The notes: generated by a model from the sequence alone, not told the origin. 64,000 bases of DNA from Gadus chalcogrammus (GCF_026213295.1 NC_079428.1:8628039-8692038); one strand, 5' to 3'. Positions 43,727 to 56,523 are shown, counted from the stretch's first letter. Numbers and translations: made by a program.

Positions 43727-44972
43727 CTAATAAGCGTAGCGTGCCGGCGGTGGCGGAGGCAACCGCTCAGCATAGGGGTCCCGGGGGCGGTGCACCACCC
43801 CGTACGGCGGCGGCTGCCTAGAGGGGGAGAGGCGAGAGCGCTCGTAGCCGTAGCCGTTACCGGCGGGGGGCATGGGGAGGGGCGGCGCCCGGCGGAGGGG
43901 GCTACGCTCTCGGGGGTAGTACGAGGACGGTGGCGGGGGCAGGGCGCGGCGATCGTACGGGTCGAGCGGCGCCGTGAGGATGCGCTCACGGACGGCGATC
44001 GAGGGGGGAGGAGGGGGCACGGGGCCGGGGCGGCGGTCGTCGTAGGCGGCCGGCATGCCGTAGGGGCGGGCGCGGTACTTCTCGTAGTAGTCGACCACGC
44101 CGTAGGCCTCGCGCTCGCGCTCATAGGGCCGCTCGGCATACACCGCACGCCGGGGGGGAGGGGGCGGGGGAGGGGGCGTGGGGTAGCCGGGGGGCATGTG
44201 GTGGTGGGGGGGTTGGTGATGGTGGTGGTGGTGATGGGGTGGGCCCCTCATGTAGTTGGGCGGCGGTGGGGGGGGCTCGTGTCGGTCGCCCGGATACCCG
44301 TGTGGCGGCCAGTAGCCTCCCTCCTGGGGTGGGGGCGGGTAGTCGTCCTGTTCCTCGTGCCTTGGCCGGCTCTTGGAGATCTGCACGTGTATACGTTTAC
44401 CTGGGGACGGACAGGGTGAGGTTTAGGAGGATAAATCGGTATGGAATGCACAGGCACAATGATAGCTTTTACTTGATAGACTAGATTAGGACTAAATTAC
44501 ACCCCGAAAGATGAAGCAATATTCATGTTGCCCCCTACTTTGTAACATCCATGTCCCCCTTACCTTGAAACTCTGTGTTGTCCAGACCCTTAATGGCATC
44601 CATGGCCTCCTCCGAGTTGCACATGTGAACGAACGCAAAGTTCTTGACGACGGCACACTCCGACACACTGCCGTACTCCTCGAACAGCGTGCGGAGCTCC
44701 CCGTCATCACCCTTGTCCACGTTGGCCACGTGCAGCTTCACGGCACCCTGGTTCTTGCCGTGGCTCGCCTCCACGTTGATCTGGGAGCCGTGGAGCTTGT
44801 GCAGATGCAGGGTCTTGATGGCCTTGACGGCCGCCTTGCGGTCATCCATGTGGACAAAGGCGAAGTTCTTGATAATGGAGCACTCGGTGACGGTGCCATG
44901 CTCTTTGAAGAGGGCCTCGATCTCCTCCTGGTCCGCCTCCCGCGGGAGGTTCCCCACGAATATCTTCACCAT
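43727..44972 (-). CDS. RBM14/RBM4-family two-RRM RNA-binding protein, paralog A
   Basis: Coding exons 44972-44564 and 44400-43727 (163-bp intron, GTAAGG donor, CCCCAG acceptor, phase 1) give 360 aa. RRM1 is residues 1-72 ([19 protein letters not shown]) and RRM2 about 79-145 ([33 protein letters not shown]). The rest is low-complexity Pro/Tyr/Arg sequence with [35 protein letters not shown] and the end [11 protein letters not shown]14 proteins act in transcription, splicing and paraspeckles in the nucleus; RBM4 proteins regulate splicing. The CCHC knuckle of RBM4 is absent and the RSPLRR and ERxRLSP motifs favour RBM14. LDNTEFQG is RBM4-like, so the name is tentative. A 5' UTR exon probably ends at 45536 (AAAAG/GTAAC). 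Poly(A) signal AATAAA at 42848-42843. Confidence 0.88.
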
Positions 44973-45760
44973 TCTACTTTTGGATCTGTTTCAACAATGT
45001 CAAAATGGGTCAATTGTATGCGTCAGGCCTTTGGTGCATTACCAGTCAAGGTAATGAGGGCTGGTGATTATTTGCAGTGATTCCCATATTCTCCTTTTTT
45101 TAGAAGCCTTTTAGAAGACATCTCATAAAAACCAGAGCATTTGATGGTGATTAACCCCTCAGCGACACATGCACTAGTTTACCTCGTGCAACCTACAGCA
45201 CTAGGCTACCCTGACCTCATAAATCAGTCATAACCAAAGACAATTAAACATTTACGCATACGAAATAGTGTTATGCTTCTTAAATACATTTGCGTTACAT
45301 TAACCGATATGCAGAGATCACCTTGGACGAAAGAATCCATTTCGGATAAATTGCGGCTAATGCTAAGTAGCTAGCTAGGCCATATTATCAACAAAGCCCC
45401 CCGATCCATCCACGGTTAATACCGACCTCCACTGCTTAATAAAATAATCAATACTTTCACTCTTTATTCCAACATTGATTTAACGTTGAAATCATGTACA
45501 ATTGATCGATTTACAATAGAATACGTGAATTGTTACCTTTTAACCGGGAACCGGTAGCCTCAATGAATGGCGTTCAACCTTTGACTGTCACAACCCACTT
45601 CTTCTTCTTCTTTTTTAATGGCGTTCAATCATTAACTTATCGGGGTATTACCGCCCCCTATCGGCGGGCGTTCCTTTTCGGATTCGTAATTTCGGGGGCT
45701 GGAGTGGGGATCATCAGTTTAACAGGACCCGAAGAAGCCCCTATGGACTACGAACGAGGA
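44973..45760 (-). other. 5' UTR intron and upstream exon of rbm14 paralog A
   Basis: TTGAAACAG just before the start codon is an acceptor. AAAAG/GTAACA at 45536 is a matching donor for an untranslated first exon further right. No coding region. Confidence 0.5.
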
Positions 45761-45763
45761 AGG

Positions 45764-45787
45764 AACACACACACACGCACACACACA

Positions 45788-45819
<32 letters not shown>

Positions 45820-45836
45820 CACACACACGCACACGC

Positions 45837-45930
<94 letters not shown>
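45764..45930. repeat. (AC)n microsatellite
   Basis: About 165 bp of AC dinucleotides with some ACGC variation in the left part. Lies between the rbm14 paralog A and tifa promoters. Confidence 0.97.
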
Positions 45931-45933
<3 letters not shown>

Positions 45934-46442
45934 TTTCATTGCATTGTATCAAAGTTCCTGTGGTGTGTTGGTCTGTGATTGATCCCTGTGTGTCCTACCC
46001 GTGTTATAATACCCACATTTCTTCCAACGCCCACATGATGTTGGATTAAACAGATTTTGCCTGTTTCACTGGTATGGTCCCAAATTTACTCTAGAGGTTT
46101 TGTATGCCCATATATGGTTTGGTCCGAAGCTCCGCCCCCCTGGCCGTGAGATGTTATCGATTTTAAATCCAAGTTATTTATTGATGCTTTAAGGTGGAGG
46201 AAGCAGGCGTTGTTATTCGGCTCTTCCCAGAAGAACTTCATCCCCTTCAATAAAGAAATGTAATGTAAATAAAACCGTCCAGCGAGGGTCACATCCGAGT
46301 AGAAAGCAAAGGAAGAGCATACAGTGATGTTCAGCTCACGTGTAAACTATTTGAACCGTTCATAAGTTATTTCCCGATTTTTCTGCCTATTTTGGAAAAA
46401 CCGAAGCCACTATTATTAGTAGTTACTTTCAGTTCTTCAACC

Positions 46443-47300
46443 TCACGTATCATCATTCTGGGAAGTGCACTCCCCCTTAAGATGAGAGCGTGGGAGGGAG
46501 TTGGAGAAAAGGGGGAGGATTGTTCCTGTCTGTCTACGCTCTGTTAGAAAAGCCACCGTTAGAATTGTGCCTGAAGTCCCTCCGAACATTTCGGCCTGGC
46601 AGTGGATGTCGTAGAAAGTCGCAGCAATTTCATGCAAAGGTAGGCACTTGCGGATGATTTAAAATGACTCACAGAGCCGTTTAGAAAGGCACCTTGTTTC
46701 AAAAGGCTACTTAAAGTAGTAGGCCTATGAGGATGAGTGGGATATTACTGAGCCTGTTCATATGCTTATCTGTCTGTGTGTCTCTCTCTGAAATTCTTCC
46801 ACTTTTGATATCTGTGAATAGCAAAAAAATTCGCATGTAAACATGTTAGAATCATTCTTACTAGAGATACCACATTTAAAATAAAAATAAGATTCAGGAT
46901 TGCACAGGAAATTTGGTATAGCCTAAATATTTATTGTTGGTAAAATAAAACAAAAAATCATGTGGTCGAAAATATCCAATTTCAGAAAACAGACCTCAGT
47001 TGCCTTTCTGTGTTTGTGTTGCAATAATAATTGTGACATCCTTTTGGCCATTTTTACACAAATGCTTTACAGACATGAGTCTAAATCCCTTTGACTTCTA
47101 TGAGTCTAAGGGATGTTATATCAATATTGTGCACAAATAATGTCAAATTCCGTCATTATGGAGAGGTGGCCGCTAGTTATTACGCAAATGAACACACGCT
47201 TTTACCCGAGGCAACTTGCAGTGTAGTTTGGGCAGGTAGGGGTTAGGCTCACTCTCCGGCCTCAGTGTTAACTCGTTCCTGTTATTCTGTGTTGCATTTC
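46443..47300 (+). other. tifa 5' UTR exon end and intron
   Basis: CATGCAAAG/GTAGGC gives a donor at 46640 and TGTTGCATTTCAG an acceptor at 47302, so tifa has a non-coding first exon, as in mammals. No other gene seen. Confidence 0.5.
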
Positions 47301-47323
47301 AGTCCACCGCCAGCTTATCCGTC

Positions 47324-47934
47324 ATGGACGTCTCCCAGACCCTGGAGACTGAGGAGGACCAGTTAACCTGCCTCTACATCAGCCTCTACCATCCACAGCA
47401 AGGCGCCAAGGGCATGTTCTGCCTACTGCCCCTGGGCCCGGGCGCGGGGCACCACGCCCATCCCGCGGACGAGCCGCTGAGGTTCGGCCGCGACCAGCAG
47501 GCTTGTATCTTCGCCCTGGCCGACCCCCGTGTCTCCCGCAAGCAGCTGTCCGTCCAGGCCTTCCGGACCCCGCGGAGCCCCCACCTCCAGTTCAGCGTGC
47601 AGAGCCTGAGCCAGCGGGGCCGGGTGTCCGTGGACGGCGTCTCCCTGGTCTACCTGGAGAGGTTCGACGTCGGGTCCACGGCCCTGGTGAAGTTCGGCGA
47701 CTACGAGATGCTGATCCGGCGCGGGGCGAGGCCGTGGCCAGCTTTGAGGTGCTCTTTGACGTACGTGAGGGCCGGCCGTCGAGGGCGGGGCAGGCGGAGG
47801 CGGGGCCCAGCATCGCTCCCGTCATGGAGACGGGGTGGTCGGAAAGACCGGCAGACCTGAGGAGCCACGAACAGGGGCCAATGGAGAGACAGGGGCCCAT
47901 GGAGTCGGATGAGACCCTTCTGTATGTAAGCTGA
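47324..47934 (+). CDS. TIFA, TRAF-interacting protein with FHA domain (frameshifted)
   Basis: TIFA oligomerises through its FHA domain after phosphorylation of Thr9 by ALPK1 and activates TRAF6/NF-kB. Seen here: MDVSQTLETEED with Thr at position 9, LTCLYISLYHPQQ, then the FHA core with FGRDQQACIF, VSRKQLSVQAF and LVKFGDYEMLIRR. After residue about 137 the reading frame gives an Arg/Gly-rich tail unlike TIFA. Shifting by one base at about 47731 (in CGGCGCGGGGCGAGG) gives AVASFEVLFDVREG and an acidic end, ESDETLLYVS, stopping at 47934. Either a one-base loss or an assembly error in the G-rich tract. Start chosen as the first ATG after the acceptor. ATTAAA at 48193-48198. Confidence 0.85.
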
Positions 47935-48199
47935 TCAAGAAGCTCTGATGCTGTTCTTCTTTACCGATCACCCTGGGATGATGGATGATTGTGTGGACAT
48001 TTGTGGCCGCACATTTCATTACATGTATTTTCGAACTATTTTTATAACTTTGTGTGCCACGTCAAATCCAACATTTATTGCAAAATGATGGTTAAATATT
48101 TAGTCAATGAGACTGATTTGAGAGATTTTATTATTGACTTAACTTGTACTGTTTATTTAATCAATCTTTATAGAAAAAAATCATTGTTTGCTATTAAAT

Positions 48200-49004
48200 G
48201 ATTGAAAAAACATTAAGCTGTTGGTCTATTTTTGAATCAATGACAAAGCGAACAAGGGTTAAGTATTCACTGTCACATTCTGAGGAACGGGTTTTTTTTA
48301 GGAAGTCGTTAACGGACAGTGTCTTTATTCGAGCTAGGGTACTCAAATTACACAAAGCATTTCAAATCAGAAACTCAAGTTTTAAAGAGAAGCTTTACTT
48401 GCTTGTACCAGTCTGCTTCAGCTCAATCAAGGGATCCTCAATCAAGCAATGATTAAGATTAAGAAAAAATGCATAGGAATGAGAGTAAGTAACACCCAGG
48501 TTTTAGCAGGAAAACTTCCGCCTAGGGAGATACAAAAATGTGATCTGAGTGCATGAAACACTGACCCATTTGGGTTTCATAGAAGCAGGCGCGAGGGGCG
48601 TGGTCAGGCGTCAGAAAGCAGGTCACTCCCACTCGACCGAGGTTAGTAGCCATAACAATCGCGTTTTACAGGGAATCACTCCCAACTTAACATAACAAAG
48701 CTAAGTCTTGAACCCATACACTCCTTTTTGTCCTTTTGCTATATGCTATATGTGCCGGCAGGAGTTTCGGCAAACATGAGTTGAGGATCTACCCATACTT
48801 ACAGAGCCTTGTAATAGCCGTAACAGAAGCTCAAGCATGGAACCTGTGAATGGGTTGCTGTATGTCTTCAAATAGTCTCTGGTTTGGCCATTGATGTCTT
48901 ACTTGATGCAGATACCAGTAGGTTATTGCCTCAAAATAGTCTATATTGTTCACATTCCGTCGAAGGGAAGGCTTCCTTTTTATTCACACACTAGTCGGAA
49001 TGTG
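48200..49004. other. No gene
   Basis: AT-rich sequence between the tifa poly(A) signal and a LINE fragment, with nothing recognised. Confidence 0.5.
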
Positions 49005-49860
49005 AAGAATCAGAATCAGAATCAGAATCTCTTTATTGTCATTGCACTAAGTGCAACGAAATTGGGGTAGAGGCTCTCAAAATAAGTGCTTTTTAAAACA
49101 AAAACTAACTGAGAAAAGGGTTATTTTTTTTAGAACTCTATAAATATATAGAACAAATCTATATATTTGTCAGAATGTCAGCCAATTTTAAAGGTCAGAT
49201 TGGTATGATAATGCAATAATTTATAATTCTGGATTATTTAGAGAAATAACAGCTCTGGGGTGGAAACTGTTTTTAAGCCTATTTGTTTTTGATCTGATTG
49301 CCCTGAAGCGCCTCCAAGAGGGCAACGGTTCAAACCGGTTATGGCCTGGGTGGGATGAGTGTCTCAGGGTGCTATGAGCTCTCCTGAGGCAGTGTCTATT
49401 GTAGACATCCTCAAGAGAGAGAAGAGGACATCCAATGACTTCTTGTGCCGTTTTTATGACCCTCTGGAGCGCTTTCCTCTCAGCTGCAGTGCAACTGGCA
49501 AACCACAGCAAGATGCTGTAGCTTAGGACAGTCTCAATGGTGCAGCGATAAAAGGACATCAGCATTTTCTCCGGAAGATTGTTCTTCCTGAGGATCCTTA
49601 GGAAATAGTTTCTGTTGGGCCTTTTTCATAAGGGCCTTGGTGTTTATTATCCAGGTCAGGTCCTGCTGAATGTGCATGCCCAGGAACCTGAGGTCCGAGA
49701 CTCTCTGCCCGCTCTCCCCGTTCATATAGATGGGCTGAATGTCCGGCTTATTCCTCCTATAATCAAAGATCAGCTCTTTGTTCTTTGAGGTGTTGAGGAT
49801 GAGGTTGTTCTCCGCACACCATGTAGAGGAAGTGAAAGAAATGTTTGAGCGTCGGACACA
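49005..49860 (-). mobile_element. 5'-truncated LINE 3' end
   Basis: The - strand encodes IYMNGESGQRVSDLRFLG, VLSYSILLWFASCTAAERKA, LQRVIKTAQEVIGCPLLSL and FHPRAVISLNN, the C-terminal part of a CR1/L2-type reverse transcriptase polyprotein, with a frameshift near 49560. The 3' end has CAATGACAATAAAGATTCTG with (TTCTGA)n at 49006-49029. Diverged and inactive; the polymerase motifs are missing. Confidence 0.88.
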
Positions 49861-52800
49861 TGTATCTGGTTGTAGTAAACCCTCCGTTTGTCAAGCATGA
49901 CTTGTGGCACTTTTTTTGACCTCAGAATAAATGTTGATTTGAACCGTAAAGTTAAGTAGTTTAATCATTTCAAACGTTAACCTCACATGGCCTTTAGCTT
50001 TAGTCTGTATTGACCTGATATTATTCTGTCGAAGGAACAATGCTAAAACTAAATCATGAGCAGATGAGTTTGAGTGCTTACTTGTCTTGTGGGAAAGTGC
50101 TGTCAAAGTAGATATCTAGTCATAACCTTTATCTTCCTGCGATACCTTACAATCGAATATGGAAAAGCCAACTCTCAATGGTGTTGGTAATACCTGACCG
50201 TTGCCCTCGGTAAGTGAAAAGGAGAGGTTATTTTCCAGTGACCTACATTGATCCCTTTGATTTCCGTGCAGTTTTTTTAGTTAGTGATTAGAAAAAAATT
50301 GACACCAAGGCAAGGTCTGGATCAGAATAAATGCTTTATCTTTTTTTTTTTAATACAACGATATGTTATCACATGTTACTCTGCCACGTGCACCACAGAA
50401 GTTTCGGGTCAAGAGATCATTTGGGTTGTTCCTTCTACAAGATATGACAGACCTCTCATGTGCATCGTCACTGGGCTGGGCCTCAGCATGGAGGTCGAGT
50501 GAGGGGCCAGTTTCACGTTCCTTGAGTTGAGGACATGACCGGGGGCCCAGCAGCGCCTCTTTTATCCGAGTAGCCTGAAGACTGGTACTCAGCACAGCAC
50601 CATGTCTGCACAGGGGCAGACATGGATGAGAGGCAGCAGGCAGTCACAGTGGCCCGTCTGCCCCCAATTAGTGAACCTGAGACATCCACTCGGGCCGTCT
50701 CCGCAAACAGCCTGTGTAATCTGGACACCCCACAATTCTTCACCCCCTCCCAGGCAGGCTCAGAAACATACATCTAACAGAGCAATTCCTTTTTTGAGCT
50801 GGTAAGTAGAGTTGTGGCCAAAAAAAATAACGTGTTTTAGGTCTAATCATAAAAACATGTTTATTACGTGCTTTTATTCATCGGGTGTGGTGATGTGTAA
50901 ATTTTCCCAGACAGAACAGACACCCACCATGATCAGCATCTGTGCCTTTTCATCTGCATTCATTATGGGTGGGCTGGGGGGATGACGACTTGGTTTGGTT
51001 TCAGTTTCATGACTGCATCACTGATCTACACTGGTTTTTGATGTAGTGGTTCTGATCCGTCAGCCTCACATCCTTTCCATGGAGTAAGACCGTATCGGCT
51101 GCCTGCAGTTGAAGAAATTACGACATTTTTTGACAAAAACTGTGAAGAGCATTACATGGGATCTCAAATGACACAATTTGAAGCCAGATCTTTGTATACA
51201 TTAAACAAAAATTAAAAAAACATCCACATTTTAAGGCAGCTGGCTTCAACCAACAGGCACCAGTTAGATCATTCGGGGCTTAAAGATTTAAGCCCCGAGT
51301 TCTTCAATCTTGCCATCCTCCGGATTTCACAAAGGCTTTTACCCTTTCATAGAGTAAAGGCCTTTTCTTTTCAAGCAAGGTCTTACCCACACTTCCTTAG
51401 TACTTGGTGACCTACCCAGAAGATGGCAAATCCTCCCAGTTAATATTTTCCATATTCTTTGTGTTTAGAGTGATCTATCATAGTTCGGAAAATAGGGACT
51501 CTTCCTATTGGGCAAGCCACTGAAATCACCTTTGAAGCCTACACGTAGATTCCCATCAGCGCTGGGCCTGACTGGCGCTCAGCCAATACAGTTCAGCTGG
51601 CCACAAGCCACCGCTGCCTTCCCAGGACGGCTCCCCTGCGGTGAGAGATCAGGGTACAGACAGACAGTTTAAACAAGAGGGCGGGATGTGCGCGGGATGT
51701 CACAGATAGGTCATTTTGGTGTAGTACCTACCCAGCTCATCCTGTCAGAGGGCTCTCCTGATGGACACTTACCGTGTAGCGCCGACACCTGGCATAGCGT
51801 TACGTCAACCCCTGTGCAGGGGGCGAGGGGTATGGTAACCTACAAAGAGCACAAACACTGAGGATACCAGAGTAGGTAGCGCCAAACAATGGGGTGAAGG
51901 GTTAAGTGCAGTGAGAAGGGGAAGCAAAGGTCAATGGCAAATGCGTGAGAAATATGCATGATGGGAATTACACAATTGATACATGTACATCATTTTTTGT
52001 TTATTAACAGTTGTCGTAGCAACACGCGACCATATCGGAGCTAGGAATTACGGCTCAATTGCTTAAATTGAAACAAGGTTTAGTTACGAAATTAAGGATA
52101 GTTAAAAAATGAAACTTGGACTAGAAGGCCTCACCTATGATCGATGCAATGATGCGAGTAGGAACGCCGAATTCTTTGTTGGTAACATGTGTTTATTTAA
52201 AAGACTTGAAAATGAAAAGAGGTCTGAGGAAAATAAAATCAAACATGTCGTTGCTAGATGTATTAAAGATTCAATGTCCGCAAAAGTAAAATAATTCTAA
52301 TTTTAGAACAACAGTGGAAATGTGATTCGTCATGCGTCGCAAATATATGGACTGTTAAAGTTGAACAATCTGTGACAAGCGCTATGATTACAACGCCACT
52401 ACAACGGCATGATTCCTGTGACTAGAAACAATTCATAGCATTTTGAAAAAGAACAAACAGAAAACCCTACGAATAAATTGCCTCACACAAATCGGTTATT
52501 TAACTGACGAACAAATTAAGTCACAGTTTTCTTAGTCTATATAAAATAATGACCGAAAAGCAGAAAATAGTTATTTTTGTCGATTGACGTTTTGTTTAAG
52601 TAGATGAGGCACCTTCACCAGTAAACTGCAAACAGTAGAATTCTGAATAGTAAAACAAACATGACAACAAAATAATAATCAAAAGAAAGGCGCCAACATC
52701 AGCCCAAGGATGAGGACGTGTGATTCGAAGCCATCGAATGGTTTAAAAATTACGGACACTTCCGCAATAGTCGCTTCCGTGAAGCCTCATGGCGAACGCA

Positions 52801-53085
52801 ACGCAATCCGCCGTAGACTACAGTGGGCGGTTCGAAGGGGGGGTTGCGGGTATAGCGCCACGTGCATCAGCAGACGACGATCTTGACATAGTCTAAACCT
52901 GGAAAGAGAGCACACCACACAGGTCAAGCCGGCTTTACACTACAGGACTCGCGCAAGTCTCATGTTTAGCACTTTCAGTCAAGATGTCGATGGTCATCAC
53001 AATACACGTAACGGTTTCTTAATATGGTTTAACAGCTTGAATATTCTTTTAACGCAAGATTATCATCTTAACTGACCCAGCTCGT
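49861..53085. other. No gene recognised
   Basis: Only short frames without known domains, for example 50602-50805 and 52109-52294, for which I see no support. Possibly distal regulatory sequence. A stretch at 52750-52870 is CpG-richer than its surroundings. Confidence 0.45.
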
Positions 53086-53212
53086 TTTATTCAAAGCGTT
53101 TTGGCCGCAGTATTGCCTCCTTCCCAACCTGGCGTGCCTGGTTCCCCCCACCTCGGTACGCCCCTGGTCATGCGCCACTCACCTTGGGTCTCTCTCTTGC
53201 TTTCCAGCGATG

Positions 53213-54430
53213 CTAATAGCCAGCATAGCGTGGCGGCGGCGGCGGCGGAGCTCCGTACGGGTCCCTGGGTCGGGGCAGCGCGTACATGGGGGGCCGGGGC
53301 ACCGGTGACAGCCGGGACCTCTCGTACGAGTAGCCGTTGCCGGAGGGGGGCGGCGGGGTGGGGAGAGGAGTGCGCCGGATGGGACTCCTGTCCCTGGCGT
53401 AGTAGGCGGCGGCCGAAGTGGGTGGAGGAGGGGCGCCCAGGGAACGACCATCGTAAGGGTCGTAGGGCCGCTCCCTCGCAGAGGGGGGTGGTGGTGGGAT
53501 GGGGGGCGCCCGCCTGTCCATGTAGGGCGCCGGGGCGTAGGAGGGCGCCGGGGCGTAGGACGGGGGTGCCGGGTAGGAAGGCGGGGCGGCGGAGGCGTAG
53601 GGCGCCGGGGCGTAGGGTCTTGCCCGGTACTTCTCGTAGTAGTCGACCACGTTGTATCCGTCCCGCTCGCCGCCGTACGGGTGCTCCGGGTAGGCGGGCC
53701 GACGCGGAGGAGGTGGCGGGGGTGGGGGAGGAGGGTACCCATGCATGCGCCCTCTGTAGTGCATGTCGGGGTGGTCCGGTCCCGGGTAATGCCGGGGAGG
53801 GAAGTAACCTCCCCGGTGCATGGGCGGAGGGTACTCCTCCTCCTCCTCTCCGCCCCGCGGGCGATTCCTCGACATCTGGACGTGGATGCGCTTGGCTGCA
53901 GGAAGACACTTTGTCAATCAGAGACCACCGACAACTCTATGCTAGAATTTAACAACCAAAGGCTTGCTTAGACCAGCAGCAGTGGGTACCACGCGACACA
54001 TGAAAATATGCAATGACGTACCCTGGAACTCGGTGTTGTCCAGTCCCTTTATTGCGTCCATCGCTTCCTCGCTGTTGGGCATGTGCACAAAGGCGAAGTT
54101 CTTGATGATGGCGCACTCGGAGACGTCTCCGTACTCCTCGAACAGCGCGCGGAGCTCGTCGTCGTGGCCCTTCTCCACGTTGGCGATGTGAAGCTTCACG
54201 GGCCCGTTGTTCTTGCCCCGGCTGGGCTCCACGTTGATGGGCCTGCCGTGGAGCTTGTGGCCGTGCAGCTCGCGGATGGCTTTGGTGGCCGACTTCCGGT
54301 CATCCATGTGAACAAAGGCGTAGTTCTTGTACTTGGCACACTCTGTGACCTGGCCGTACGGCGTGAACAGAGCCTCCAGCTCATCCTTCTCCGCCTCTTG
54401 GGCAATGTTCCCAATGAAGATCTTCACCAT
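53213..54430 (-). CDS. RBM14/RBM4-family two-RRM RNA-binding protein, paralog B
   Basis: Coding exons 54430-54022 and 53895-53213 (126-bp intron, GTACGT donor, CTGCAG acceptor) give 363 aa. The intron interrupts the same codon as in paralog A, and the first exon has the same 409 nt. RRM1 ([19 protein letters not shown]) and RRM2 ([26 protein letters not shown]) are complete. The tail is Pro/Tyr-rich with [14 protein letters not shown], a run of Ala-Pro-Ser-Tyr repeats, [19 protein letters not shown] and the end PPPRYAGY. No zinc knuckle. Same strand as paralog A, about 9.5 kb apart: a tandem duplicate. A 5' UTR exon ends at 55269 (GTCTTG/GTAAGT). Poly(A) AATAAA at 53091-53086. Confidence 0.88.
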
Positions 54431-54534
54431 AGTGACGGCTCAGCGACGACCTCTAGAAGACATGACAAGAACAATAGAGTTTAAAACTATGTTTTGAGTC
54501 GCTCTCCAGCTTCCGCAAAGGACTCAAGACTCGC

Positions 54535-54840
54535 CGGTTCAGAGTTCAACTAGACTCTGTATATCAACCCCTCCCACTTGTTGGACGTTGTACGTCCTGG
54601 CCCTTTATGTACGCACTTATTGTAAGTTGTACGTCCTGCCACTTAATTGTGTGGCCTCTTATCCTAGCTATAATGGTATTATAGAGGGAATCAGTTAACC
54701 TAGCGATTGTTGGTATTTGGTTCTATGAACGTCCTTATTGCGACAGATATATATATTGCACCTTTTTTTAACAAATGTACTCAATGTGAGTCGCTTTGGA
54801 TAAAAGCGTCTGCTAAATGCCCTAAATGTAAATGTAAAAC
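54535..54840 (+). repeat. SINE/LINE-type repeat with AAATGTAAATGTAA tail
   Basis: Ends GAGTCGCTTTGGATAAAAGC, GTCTGCTAAATGCC and AAATGTAAATGTAAA, a tail shared by many teleost short retroposons. Lies in the 5' UTR intron of rbm14 paralog B. Confidence 0.7.
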
Positions 54841-55268
54841 AGCTCCGTAGTCGTGGTGTGTTAATGGCGGGCAGGAGAATGAGGAAGTCCAGGTCGACGT
54901 TCTACCCAACTAGCTGGATGACTTAAACGTAGACCTTGAAGCCCGCTACGGGAAGTACACAGGCTCCACAAAGTCGCTCTCAAATGTACACATCATGTAC
55001 CCCCATCTATTCATATATATATAGAACATATACGGTTGTAAAGAACACGATGAACCGCTCACATTAACGGTACATGTGTTGCTAGCACCTTTGCTATCCT
55101 GATCAGTCCATGCTAACTCAAGCTAATGTAGCTTTTTTCCGCCATCTTAACACATTCATTTATGTTTTGAGAATTGACGAATATTCCTACCGTGCAGGTT
55201 TCATAAATTATCTGAATTACACCTTAAAATTCAATCAAAGTAGGACTAAAAGCGATGCGAACTTACCA

Positions 55269-55367
55269 AGACTGCCCGAACAACTACGGAGTCGAACACC
55301 GTCGAGTGAGGCTGACGTTGCGTGCGTCTTGGCGTGTACTACGTACGCAATGACGTATTCAACATAC
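55269..55367 (-). promoter_or_regulatory. Probable first exon and promoter region of rbm14 paralog B
   Basis: The donor GTCTTG/GTAAGTTC at 55269-55268 fits the acceptor TCTTCTAG just before the start codon. Upstream are CpG-rich sequence and a TGACGTA (CRE-like) site at about 55351. The transcription start cannot be fixed. Confidence 0.5.
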
Positions 55368-55554
55368 TGTAGCGTCACAGGGTTTGGGAGGAAAGGGCGG
55401 GCCTTTTGAGAGGGGGGTTCCGGGGGTTAACTTCCGGGTGGGTGTGTCCGGTTGTTGTGTTTTCAGGTTGAGCTGCGCCTGTCTGTCCGATTGTGGAATC
55501 TAATAAACCTGCTATCAACTTACTTCGCTCACTACCTCGCCTGTGGTCATTACA
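55368..55554 (-). mobile_element. Solo LTR with 4-bp target duplication
   Basis: Starts TGTAGCGTCACAGG and ends GGTCATTACA (TG...CA), flanked by ATAC on both sides (55364-55367 and 55555-55558). An AATAAA lies inside at 55502. 187 bp, with no internal retroelement left. Strand uncertain. It abuts the presumed rbm14 paralog B promoter. Confidence 0.75.
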
Positions 55555-55658
55555 ATACGTAAGGACGTTATAACGTACATCGGCAAGCATAGCCCATTCC
55601 GGTAGAGCCCATCGAAACATATGAATGGGTTTCAATAGAAGGAAAGTAATTATTTTCT

Positions 55659-55775
55659 GGTCCCAGTCGTTATATCCCCTGGATTACAATATGTTGTTTG
55701 TGGAGTTAAATGATAATTTTTCATGCAAAGAAAACTAAAACATTTCACAAAAAACTTTAATAATGTTTGTGAACT
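55659..55775 (+). repeat. Inverted partner of 63885-64000
   Basis: GGTCCCAGTCGTTATAT, then GGATTACAATATGTTG and CATGCAAAGAAAACTAAAA, repeats the reverse complement of the last 115 bp of the window, at about 80-85% identity. Family unknown. Confidence 0.8.
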
Positions 55776-55860
55776 ACAGTTTATTATCATACATGCAGGC
55801 AACGCTCTAAACTTTAACAAGATACTTTCAAAAGAACACACGCACAGACACACACAGACA

Positions 55861-56260
<400 letters not shown>

Positions 56261-56349
<89 letters not shown>

Positions 56350-56352
56350 ACG
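56261..56352. repeat. (CA)n microsatellite, right part
   Basis: Continuation of the CA tract on the other side of the MITE. Confidence 0.97.
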
Positions 56353-56523
56353 TTTTAACCAAGCCATCTTGCAAAGCCTTGAGCGGCACATTTCTTGGGT
56401 GGGCTCAAACCCGCAACCATAACGTCATGCCCCACCGGCTCTAAGCAAACATTTCCCAAAAAAGCTCCACAGCAATACAATTGCACTCCTTATTATCAAG
56501 TATAAAGCCTTGGGTCCTGCTTA

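Noticed and set aside
43657..44484. Long + and - strand open frames overlapping the rbm14 paralog A second exon
   Set aside because: Shadows of the GC-rich Pro/Tyr coding exon; the RRM-linked frame with correct splice sites is the real one. The same applies at 53091-53971.
45719..45982. Open frames of alternating Val-Cys or His-Thr in the CA repeats here and at 55814-56391, 59882-60186 and 62495-62728
   Set aside because: Pure translation of dinucleotide repeats; no other support.
50602..50805. Short Pro/Gln-rich open frame
   Set aside because: No family resemblance, poor start context and no splice partners.
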